Shown: positions 38,531-44,295 of the stretch, piece by piece | Layout of the letters: each line of letters begins with the position of its first letter | How positions within the stretch are numbered: the first letter of the stretch is position 1 | IMG/VR virus record: IMGVR_UViG_3300050019_000029 | Span: 1 to 44,295 of that record | DNA from: a virus | Strand: one strand, 5' to 3' | Length of the DNA stretch: 44,295 bases | Position numbers and translations under genes: made by a program | Notes under the pieces: model-generated | Seen by the model: the letters and a program-made list of their open reading frames with translations, nothing else | What the model was told of the DNA's origin: nothing | The model's database searches: none

Positions 38531-38570
38531 CCTCAACGACGCAAGACAACCCCATAATAGGCATGGAATT

Positions 38571-38588
38571 GTGTGACGTACATCACAC
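38571..38588. promoter_or_regulatory. CRP/FNR-like operator palindrome
   Basis: GTGTGACGTACATCACAC is a perfect 6-bp-armed palindrome with a 6-bp centre and equals the CRP consensus TGTGA-N6-TCACA. It lies 13 bp from a TATTAT box on the minus strand (38553-38558), so it could control the leftward early promoter. The protein could be a host CRP-family regulator or a phage repressor. Confidence 0.7.
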
Positions 38589-38911
38589 AGGAACGCGCCA
38601 GTACGCCCCGGACAACTCAAGTATTCATCAGCGCCATGCCTCGACCATGCCCATGCTGTACACATCAAGGGATATCACATCCTTAGCAACACCAATGCAA
38701 TCAATGGCTTGCATGGCAGCGTGGGTTGATCCGTGGGGATTGGACGGTAAATGGGTCCCCTTTGGGGGCCTGAATTTCCCAAGATTTCCCAGGAGCGACT
38801 TCAAAATCTTTGGGGCTTTACGCCCGCTGCTGCTGGCCTGAATACTCGTGTCTTGAAGTCTAAAAATAGGGGTCCCGGTATTCTGGAAGTGTGGCAAGTA
38901 TATGGCACTTT

Positions 38912-38927
38912 GGACACATGTATGTCC
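38912..38927. promoter_or_regulatory. Second N6-spaced palindrome
   Basis: GGACA-CATGTA-TGTCC has 5-bp perfect arms and a 6-bp centre, the same geometry as the site at 38571 with different arms. It is about 85 bp before the first rightward gene and may be an operator for the rightward promoter. Confidence 0.4.
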
Positions 38928-39011
38928 CGTTTTGAGGTCATTTCGTTTATTATCAATGGGTTAGCGAGATAACTACTGACCCTAAGACCTGACGCGCCTT
39001 GATGCGCTGAC

Positions 39012-40049
39012 ATGACCCCGGCTGATGGACAAATCTATAGCCTCGCCGGGGCACCTCTTTACTTAGGACCTCCCAAGTTGCCTTTAGAAACCGCCACCTA
39101 CCTCTCGGACCTCGTTACGAGCAATCCGGCCCACACGGACGGTCTCTCGCAGGCCGACAGCCACGCGAGGCTCATCAAGAGCACTCTGAAGGCCACCTTC
39201 CCCAACTTCACCGGAGTAGCTCTTGCGAGCACTCAGGCGCAGCTCGATGCTGCGGTCTCTGTGGCTGCTGGTACGACCCCCTCGCGCATTCCTATGGGCA
39301 CCGCAGCTCTCCCAGGCCTCACGGTGGTGGGCGATATCAACAGCGGCTGGTGGAGCCCTGCGGCTGACCAGCTCGCCCTGTCGCTCGCAGGAACTCAGGT
39401 GCTGCTCCTGGGCGGCACTGCGCTCGTCACGACCCTCGGTGTCGCTGCTGCGGCGTTCACGACCACTGGCGCGTACTCAGGAGGCACAGGACAGCTTGTG
39501 CCCATCGGTGCCGTGCTCGAGTGGTACGACGATGTGCTGCCTGCTGAAGGCGGCTACTGCTGGGCTAACGGCCAGATCATCGCTTCTGCAAATACCGTGT
39601 GTCCGGTCCTCTTGGGACGCTGGAGCAACAAGTTTGGTGGCAACGGTACGACCACGATGGGAGTGCCTGATAGGCGCGACACTGTTGGCGTGGGTAAGAG
39701 CACCATGGGCGGCGTTGCTTCACGCTCGCTGCAGACGCTGACCAACACTGTGCTCGGCACATTGCTTGGTCTTGCTAACAACGTCCTCACCACGCTGAAC
39801 CTTCCGCCCTACATACCATCCGGCTCGGTTGCCTCTACGTCAACGCCAACCACTATCGTGCAAGGCGCGCTGGTTTCAACATCTGCTGGCTCTGGCTCCG
39901 CCATTCAGGCGATTTCAAATGGCACTGGCGCAACCGGAAGCGTGGCTTCCACAGGCGCACTTGCCGGAAACGCACAGGGGGGCACGAGCTCACCTGTGAA
40001 CAACGTGCAGCCGTCGACCACTTGCAACTACATTCTGAGGCTTGCCTAA
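39012..40049 (+). CDS. Tail collar-domain fibre
   Basis: This protein of 345 residues opens the rightward arm. The N-terminal YLSDLVTSNPAHTDGLSQADSHARLIKSTLKATFPNFTG is a common phage fibre head-binding element. The centre (LVPIGAVLEWYDDVLPAEGGYCWANGQIIA, PVLLGRWSNKFGGNGTTTMGVPDRRDTVGVGKSTMGG) is a tail-collar domain, in which the G-x-PDxRG-like turn is the receptor-facing loop. It ends NVQPSTTCNYILRLA, the usual end of collar proteins. It is separated from the other tail genes by a 313-nt repeat-rich region with its own terminator and promoter candidates. Confidence 0.9.
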   Translation: MTPADGQIYSLAGAPLYLGPPKLPLETATYLSDLVTSNPAHTDGLSQADSHARLIKSTLKATFPNFTGVALASTQAQLDAAVSVAAGTTPSRIPMGTAALPGLTVVGDINSGWWSPAADQLALSLAGTQVLLLGGTALVTTLGVAAAAFTTTGAYSGGTGQLVPIGAVLEWYDDVLPAEGGYCWANGQIIASANTVCPVLLGRWSNKFGGNGTTTMGVPDRRDTVGVGKSTMGGVASRSLQTLTNTVLGTLLGLANNVLTTLNLPPYIPSGSVASTSTPTTIVQGALVSTSAGSGSAIQAISNGTGATGSVASTGALAGNAQGGTSSPVNNVQPSTTCNYILRLA

Positions 40050-40076
40050 GTCTTGCCTCAATCCTAAGACCACCCA

Positions 40077-40113
40077 AGAAACCCCTGATAACATTGCACA
40101 ACATGGGGTTTCT
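40077..40113. terminator. Stem-loop terminator candidate after collar fibre gene
   Basis: AGAAACCCC (40077-40085) pairs perfectly with GGGGTTTCT (40105-40113) across a 19-nt loop, 27 nt after the stop of the fibre gene. There is no long T-run after it, so it may be a weak terminator, a processing site or a pause. Confidence 0.5.
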
Positions 40114-40235
40114 GGTGGACCCTTAGCGGCCCTCGTCGCGGGCTTCTTAAGAGTTCTAAAGAGCCCTTCGGTTTCTGATGATCACTCTACTTAAGAGTTC
40201 TCAAGAGCCTAAGAGCGACTAAGACCATCTTCGAT

Positions 40236-40253
40236 GGGGATTATAATATCCCC
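40236..40253 (+). promoter_or_regulatory. Consensus -10 box inside a palindrome
   Basis: GGGGAT-TATAAT-ATCCCC: a perfect TATAAT is framed by perfect 6-bp inverted arms. With a 17-bp spacer the -35 would be CTAAGA (40219-40224), which is weak and is itself one of the repeat cores. It could drive the tail genes from 40363 under control of a protein that binds the repeats or the palindrome. Confidence 0.42.
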
Positions 40254-40362
40254 CTCCTAAGAGAGACGCTTCAGGCGCTCTTAAGAGCACCTTCTCCCTT
40301 TCACTGTGTGTCCACTTAGAAGATCACCCTAGGTGCTCTTAAGAACTCCTAGGAAACCCTTC

Positions 40363-41997
40363 ATGAGCATCGAACACATCCGAGACATCGCCAAGTATGG
40401 TGTCCTCTGTGATCCCGATCCCTACAATCTCCCCGATACCGCATGGAGCTTCGGCGTCAACATTCGCTTTAGGAACGGCAAGGTCTCTTCAGGCCCCGTC
40501 TTCCGGAACGTCTTTCCACTTGGGACCGCATCCCCGCGCTATAGTGTAGCAGCCTCACCTGTGTCCGGTTTGGACCTCCTCTTCACGGGCTACCTCAACG
40601 GCAAGCTCTACAAGTTCAACGGCTCAGAGACCGACTACACTCTAGCGGGGTATACGCCCTCGTCCGCAGAAGGCACTTGGTCCCAGACCAGCCTCGCGAA
40701 CATCCTGTACGTCAATCGCTCTGATCGTGCCCCTTGGTATCTCCGCTCCTCTGACACCGCCTTCCAGAACCTTGGTGTCCCGTCAGGCGCGCCCACCTCT
40801 TGGGATAGCACGCACACCTGCCAGCTCCTCAGGACCTGTGGCGGCGCTCTAGTCGCTTTGAATGTCACCAAAGGCGCGACCAACTACCCGACGATGGTTA
40901 AGACGTCTTCTATTCCGTTGTCCGGTGTGATCCCTGCTTCATGGGACATCTCCCTTGCGAACACCTTAGCCACCGAGAACATCCTCGCTGAGCTTAAAGG
41001 AAGCATCACTGACGCTCAGCAGTTCGGCTCGTATCTCGTCATCTACGGATTGAGTGAAGCTTGGTTCATGCAGGCGGATCAGTCGATCCAGGTCTACAAC
41101 TACCGCAAGCTCCCGTTCCAGAAGGGCTCCCTCAACGCCAACTGTTCCTTCGAACTCGATGGCAAGCACTTCGTCTTTGGTGTCGATGACATCTGGATGC
41201 ACGACGGCAACTCAGAAGTCTCCATCGTAGACGAGAAGAACCGCGACTTCATCTTCAGCTCGATCAACATGTCGAAGAAGAACCGATGCTTCATCAGCCA
41301 CAACGCACAGCTCAAGGAGTTGTCGTTCAACTACATCTCTGGTGACAGAGGCGTGGGCTTCCTTGGAGCACCTGACGGGTGCAATCGTGCCGCTGTCTAT
41401 AACTACAGCGACAAGACGATGACGTTTGATGACCTTCCACTGGTTTACTCCTCAGCCAGTGCGAACCTCAGCATCTCGACCACCTATGCCACTACCACGG
41501 CGTTGTACTCAACGACGGGCGGCTCATACCTCGATCAGGAAGACGGCTTCAAGCGAACTCCAGTTTACGTTGGAGACAGCAACACCACGTACAACCTCAC
41601 GACCTCCTTGTACGCTCAGGACCTCTTCGGTACGGGCTCCACGGTCGCTTTCCCTGTGGACACCAATGCAACTCTTCCACGCTACTTAGAGAGAGACGGA
41701 ATTGACCTCGACAGCCTCAACTTGGACTTGCGGGGCTACAAGGTGGTCTCCTCGATATATCCTCAAGGACGATTCGGCGCTGGTGCCGCCCCGCTCATGT
41801 TCTCCGTGGGAGCTGCAGACTTCTTCACCACGACGCCCATCTTCAGTGCTTATCAGCCATACGATGGCAACACGAACTACAAGCTGGACTTCAACATCGC
41901 TGGCCGCTGGCTCTCCATGAAGATCAAGTACTCCGATTACAATGAGATGTCCTTGTCAGGTTTCGACATTGATATCCACGCAGATGGACAAGCATAG
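40363..41997 (+). CDS. Tail nozzle/hub-type structural protein
   Basis: From ATG 40363 (ribosome site aggaaac) it encodes 544 residues. The N-terminus EHIRDIAKYGVLCDPDPYNLPDTAWSFGVNIRFRNGKVSSGPVFR is the start of a family of podovirus tail-tube proteins; I know it from SU10/HMO-like tails, where it fills the place of T7 gp12. The rest is beta-rich (SGLDLLFTGYLNGKLYKFNG, LVIYGLSEAWFMQ, FVFGVDDIWMHDGNSEVSIVDEKNRDFIFSSIN, FNIAGRWLSMKIKYS) and fits a beta-propeller tail nozzle. No enzymatic motif is seen. The next genes follow within 10 nt, as one tail operon. Confidence 0.85.
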   Translation: MSIEHIRDIAKYGVLCDPDPYNLPDTAWSFGVNIRFRNGKVSSGPVFRNVFPLGTASPRYSVAASPVSGLDLLFTGYLNGKLYKFNGSETDYTLAGYTPSSAEGTWSQTSLANILYVNRSDRAPWYLRSSDTAFQNLGVPSGAPTSWDSTHTCQLLRTCGGALVALNVTKGATNYPTMVKTSSIPLSGVIPASWDISLANTLATENILAELKGSITDAQQFGSYLVIYGLSEAWFMQADQSIQVYNYRKLPFQKGSLNANCSFELDGKHFVFGVDDIWMHDGNSEVSIVDEKNRDFIFSSINMSKKNRCFISHNAQLKELSFNYISGDRGVGFLGAPDGCNRAAVYNYSDKTMTFDDLPLVYSSASANLSISTTYATTTALYSTTGGSYLDQEDGFKRTPVYVGDSNTTYNLTTSLYAQDLFGTGSTVAFPVDTNATLPRYLERDGIDLDSLNLDLRGYKVVSSIYPQGRFGAGAAPLMFSVGAADFFTTTPIFSAYQPYDGNTNYKLDFNIAGRWLSMKIKYSDYNEMSLSGFDIDIHADGQA

Positions 41998-42003
41998 TAC
42001 TTC

Positions 42004-42162
42004 ATGACCTCGATCACTTCCGCCAAGTCTTCGTCACAGCTTTCAGTAGTAGTGACGAGAGCTAACGGCACTGTCGAAGACCTCGGCATCGTCAGCTACT
42101 GGCACAAGAACCCCCTTAAGCGCCTCGCATGGCGCGCTACACGATTTCTAAAAGGACTTTAA
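42004..42162 (+). CDS. Small tail-operon protein, unknown
   Basis: The product of 52 residues (MTSITSAKSSSQLSVVVTRA, NGTVEDLGIVSYWHKNPLKRLAWRATRFLKGL) starts six bases after the nozzle-type gene and ends three before the next. The basic helix at the end (LKRLAWRATRFLKGL) is notable. Similar short proteins with VEDLGxVSYWHKNPLKR occur in this place in related phages, as I recall; the function is unknown. Confidence 0.72.
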   Translation: MTSITSAKSSSQLSVVVTRANGTVEDLGIVSYWHKNPLKRLAWRATRFLKGL

Positions 42163-42165
42163 TCA

Positions 42166-42531
42166 ATGACGGCTCGCGTTCAAAACGGCGGACTGGCTAA
42201 CATCGTCGCGGCGCTGGTCACGGCGAGCGTCACTAAGTTTCTGCAGTGGGGCACAGGCTCTGCTGCTGCTGCGACTGCCAACGTCGTCACCGCTGCGGCT
42301 GCTGAAGCTCGCACCTCGGGCTCGATGACCGCCCAGACCACCACGGTCACCAACGACACGCTTCAGGTCGTCGGCACCATCGTCTGTGCCACCACCGGCA
42401 AGACCATCTCTGAGGTCGGCGTCATGGACGCAGCCTCCGCAGGCAACATGGACTTCTACTACGACTTCACAGGCATCGCCCTGCTCGTCGGTGACAGCAT
42501 CGCCTTCACCGCTCAGGTCAAGTTCGTCTAA
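42166..42531 (+). CDS. Tail/fibre-associated beta protein
   Basis: This 121-residue protein reads TKFLQWGTGSAAAATANVVTAAAAEARTSGSMTAQTTTVTNDTLQVVGTIVCATTGKTISEVGVMDAASAGNMDFYYDFTGIALLVGDSIAFTAQVKF. It belongs to a beta-sandwich family (QWGTG..., NDTxQVVGTI, IxExGxxDAAxxGNM) often encoded beside tail-fibre genes. I infer a minor tail or fibre-tip protein. The stop overlaps the next ATG by one base. Confidence 0.75.
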   Translation: MTARVQNGGLANIVAALVTASVTKFLQWGTGSAAAATANVVTAAAAEARTSGSMTAQTTTVTNDTLQVVGTIVCATTGKTISEVGVMDAASAGNMDFYYDFTGIALLVGDSIAFTAQVKFV

Positions 42532-42944
42532 TGTATTACGACGCACTGGTTGCCAAGTGGGCCACGCTCACTGGCACCACTGCTGCTAAGCTCGATGCGC
42601 TCAACGCACTCACGGTTCCCGGCGCAAGCGCCCCCGTTCCTGTGCTCGCCGTGATGACCTACCTGAGGACCAATAACCTCTGGATGGCCATCAAGGCATC
42701 AGCGACGCCGGGCGCAATGGCGGCAGTTGACTACAACTCTGACCCCCGCGTTGAAACCCTCGATGTCTCCCTGCCTATCGTGCAGGGGATGCTTGCGGAC
42801 CTCGTAGGGCACTCGCTCCTCACATCGGCTCAGGCCGCTGCCATCACCGCCATGGGAACGCCTCCGATCCTTTGGTGGCAAGCGAATGACTACACTGGGC
42901 CATTCTCAGCCCCCGATCTTCAAGCCGCTGGAGGGCTTTCCTAA
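42531..42944 (+). CDS. Tail-operon protein, unknown
   Basis: The 137-residue product begins MYYDALVAKWATLTGTTAAK and is mainly helical: LDALNALTVPGASAPVPVLAVMTYLRTNNLWMAIKASA, then DVSLPIVQGMLADLVGHSLLTSAQAAAITAMG. This pattern (xKWATLxGTTxAKLxALNAxTVxG) recurs in phage genomes next to the preceding family, without known role. Single-base overlaps with both neighbours show tight coupling. Confidence 0.75.
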   Translation: MYYDALVAKWATLTGTTAAKLDALNALTVPGASAPVPVLAVMTYLRTNNLWMAIKASATPGAMAAVDYNSDPRVETLDVSLPIVQGMLADLVGHSLLTSAQAAAITAMGTPPILWWQANDYTGPFSAPDLQAAGGLS

Positions 42945-43447
42945 TGGTTACCAAAGCATCATGGGTCGCTGGTCTAGGCCAAGGCCTGACTTGGGGCACC
43001 GCGATCAACTCCGGCGACCTCAATACAGGCGGCACGGTAGGAATGCCAACCGCTAATACGGTGCTTTCGACTGTTGCGGATATCGCCAACGGCACTGCTC
43101 TCGATATGTTTATGGACATCTCTGTCAGCCTGCTTATCGCGTCGAGCACAATCGTAGCCGGAGCAAATCTGGCGTTCTACCTCTATGAATTGAACCAAGA
43201 CGGCACGACCTACGGAGACAATCAGTTCACGGCGGGGACGTTCGCGGCTAAGACACCAACAGTCCCCCCTTGCGCGTCTATCACGCTCGTCCCCCTCGCC
43301 GGGCAGACGACACTAATCGGCTACGCGAACCAGATCAGCATCCCCCCCGGTTCGTTCCGGCTGGCGATCATGAACAACTCTGGCTTCACGCTGACGACCG
43401 GCACGCAGACCGTGAAATACCGGACCTACAATCTCGCGATGACCTAA
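42944..43447 (+). CDS. Beta-rich tail-operon protein, unknown
   Basis: The product has 167 residues. The text (VTKASWVAGLGQGLTWGTAIN, ALDMFMDISVSLLIASSTIVAGANLAFYLYELNQDGTTYGD, PPGSFRLAIMNNSGFTLTTGTQTVKYRTYNLAM) is a beta sandwich like carbohydrate-binding modules. It lies immediately before the LamG-type fibre, which begins one base after its stop. I infer a minor tail protein, possibly sugar-binding. Confidence 0.73.
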   Translation: MVTKASWVAGLGQGLTWGTAINSGDLNTGGTVGMPTANTVLSTVADIANGTALDMFMDISVSLLIASSTIVAGANLAFYLYELNQDGTTYGDNQFTAGTFAAKTPTVPPCASITLVPLAGQTTLIGYANQISIPPGSFRLAIMNNSGFTLTTGTQTVKYRTYNLAMT

Positions 43448-43448
43448 G

Positions 43449-44295
43449 ATGGGCAGAACCCTTCTTAAGCGCAACCCGTTCGCTTTTCCGGGCGGTGCGC
43501 CGGGGTTCGATCCTTCGCATCCCGCCGCTGGCGTCATTCGCGCATCATACGTTTGCGACGGCAGTCTGTTCAGCAGTCTCTCGGACGGTGGCCGCACGAC
43601 TATCGGCGCGGGCACTAGGGTCGTGGGGCCGATTGCGGGCCTCGGCAACGCCGCAAACTTCAATGCGGGCTGGTGCGCTATCCAAGGCGGCCAGCCTGTC
43701 ACCAACGACCTGGACTTCACATACGCCGCCATCTTCCAGCCGATCACGAACACGGCTAACTCGGCGCAGTTCTGTAACGATAGCACCACAGGAACCGCAG
43801 GCGTTTGGTTTGGGCAAGTAGGCTCTGGCTCGATGGGGTTCGTCCCCGTCGGTAAAACGTCAGTCAACACTGGATTGGCCGCAGCCACAGCAGACCCGTA
43901 TTTCTGGGCAGTATCCTGCCACTGGAACGGCGCTTCCTACGATTGGACTAGCGTTGTTCGCCGACTAAATACGGGCGTCCTGCAGAAAGCAACAGGCACC
44001 GGCGTCGCAAATGCGATCCCCGTTGCGCCCAACGGCACCTACGTCATCGGCAACCAAGGCGCTGGAACGAACTTCAAGCAGGCACGCTGTCAACAAGCGA
44101 CCCTGATGTTCTCCGGTCAATTCCACGACCTGCCAACGCTGGTCAAATGGGCCGAAGACCCTTGGGCATTCTGGTATCCTCCTAAGCTAGACCTATGGTC
44201 GATGCTTGTGGCCGCCGTCAGCGGTACTTCAAACCCGCTTACTGTCTCTGCTACCTGCACCTCGACAGCCACGTACATCAAGAGCGTTGGCAAGA
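43449..44295 (+). CDS. LamG-type tail fibre, 5' part (continues at base 1)
   Basis: The ATG at 43449 opens a frame that passes unbroken to the window end and, through the circle join at 44169 = 1, on to the stop at 780. The whole protein has 499 residues. Residues 1-25 are a Pro/Gly-rich attachment peptide (LLKRNPFAFPGGAPGFDPSHP). Residues about 28-245 look like a concanavalin A/LamG-like jelly roll (SYVCDGSLFSSLSDGGRTTIG, LDFTYAAIFQPI, YFWAVSCHWNGASYDW, TYVIGNQGAGTNFKQARCQQATLMFSGQFHDLPTLVKWAEDPWAFWYPP), with the WAEDPW.fwyP end common in such phage domains. The ATCTS repeat shaft follows. Bases 44169-44295 repeat bases 1-127. Confidence 0.88.
   Translation, partial: MGRTLLKRNPFAFPGGAPGFDPSHPAAGVIRASYVCDGSLFSSLSDGGRTTIGAGTRVVGPIAGLGNAANFNAGWCAIQGGQPVTNDLDFTYAAIFQPITNTANSAQFCNDSTTGTAGVWFGQVGSGSMGFVPVGKTSVNTGLAAATADPYFWAVSCHWNGASYDWTSVVRRLNTGVLQKATGTGVANAIPVAPNGTYVIGNQGAGTNFKQARCQQATLMFSGQFHDLPTLVKWAEDPWAFWYPPKLDLWSMLVAAVSGTSNPLTVSATCTSTATYIKSVGK
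44169..44295. repeat. Terminal direct repeat, right copy
   Basis: Identical to 1-127; see the left copy. The two copies represent a single stretch of the genome. Confidence 0.95.

Larger units (their letters stand above)
38179..39011. promoter_or_regulatory. Divergent control region between the two arms
   Basis: No convincing gene lies in these 833 bases. They hold the main YTARG array (38421-38530), a CRP-like palindrome (38571-38588), a CATAAT/TATTAT box (38552-38558), a TGGCA-N6-TGGCA direct repeat near 38892, a second N6-spaced palindrome (38912-38927) and CCTAAGACC at 38980. The stretch 38750-38970 is richer in A and T than the genes. It must contain the early promoters of both arms and may contain an origin or the physical ends of virion DNA. 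Confidence 0.6.
40050..40362. repeat. Repeat-rich intergenic region with YTARG arrays
   Basis: This stretch has no gene. It holds many 10-bp-phased cores: TAAGAG/AAAGAG at 40148 and 40158; taagag, caagag, taagag, taagac at 40192, 40202, 40210 and 40220; TTAAG at 40281; and ccTAGG, cTTAAG, cCTAGG with TAG/TAA/TAG at 40330, 40340 and 40350, in exact 10-bp steps. The last copies run into the ribosome site (agga) of the next gene. The stem-loop at 40077-40113 and the TATAAT palindrome at 40236-40253 lie inside. Confidence 0.75.

Noticed and set aside
38889-38916. Sigma54-like promoter (TGGCA elements)
   Set aside because: The required GC element at the correct distance from TGGCAC is absent; only a TGGCA direct repeat is present.
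38563-38972. Open frames on both strands in the control region (for example 38563-38841 and 38751-38972 plus, 38628-38897 minus)
   Set aside because: No ribosome sites, mixed composition, and overlap with operator-like palindromes; treated as non-coding, although the phrase SKNRGPGILEVWQVYGTLD in one frame is worth a database search.

Overview
The window is the complete genome of a tailed phage, almost certainly podovirus-like, assembled as a circle. Its first 127 bases are repeated exactly as its last 127 bases (1-127 = 44169-44295), so the unique circle is 44,168 bp. One tail-fibre gene runs across the join (43449 onward into 1-780). The DNA is moderately GC-rich and almost fully coding, with many 1-20 nt overlaps between genes and one tRNA. 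The host cannot be named from the sequence; style and gene families would fit an alphaproteobacterium, but that is inference.

Layout. Two divergent arms leave a regulatory region at about 38.18-39.01 kb. The rightward arm (39.0 kb, through the join, to 19.31 kb) is the virion and lysis arm: collar fibre, a tail nozzle-type protein, small tail proteins, a LamG-type fibre with Cys-containing repeats, a GNAT-like ORF, three ejection-type proteins (one with a virion lysozyme domain), small and large terminase, P22-type portal, scaffold, SU10/DUF5309-type major capsid protein, tRNA-Gln, SU10-type adaptor, pectate-lyase-fold tailspike, SAR endolysin, nested spanins, a holin candidate and another tail-like protein. 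The leftward arm (38.18 down to 19.60 kb) begins with many tiny genes and a MarR-like regulator. It continues with a lipoprotein, a tyrosine integrase, a T7-type single-subunit RNA polymerase, SSB (gp2.5 type), endonuclease I, primase-helicase, family A DNA polymerase, 5'-3' exonuclease, a gp1.7/DUF3310 protein and a GNAT acetyltransferase. Three HNH or endonuclease VII genes and one decayed HNH fragment are scattered through it. The arms meet at a 30-bp-armed bidirectional terminator (19339-19426).

How it works together. The replication and transcription set is T7-like, whereas portal, capsid, adaptor and terminase are of the P22/SU10/HMO-2011 kind, so the phage is a mosaic. An intact integrase, with a promoter-bearing divergent gene beside it, suggests a temperate option. 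The most striking unexplained structures are: arrays of a roughly 10-bp-phased YTARG repeat in the non-coding regions (33.66, 37.95, 38.42-38.53, 40.05-40.36 kb); a perfect CRP-like palindrome at 38571-38588; coding frames lacking ATG/GTG/TTG starts, one of which may be reached by a +1 frameshift at TTT TAA C; and a series of very small membrane proteins in the early arm.
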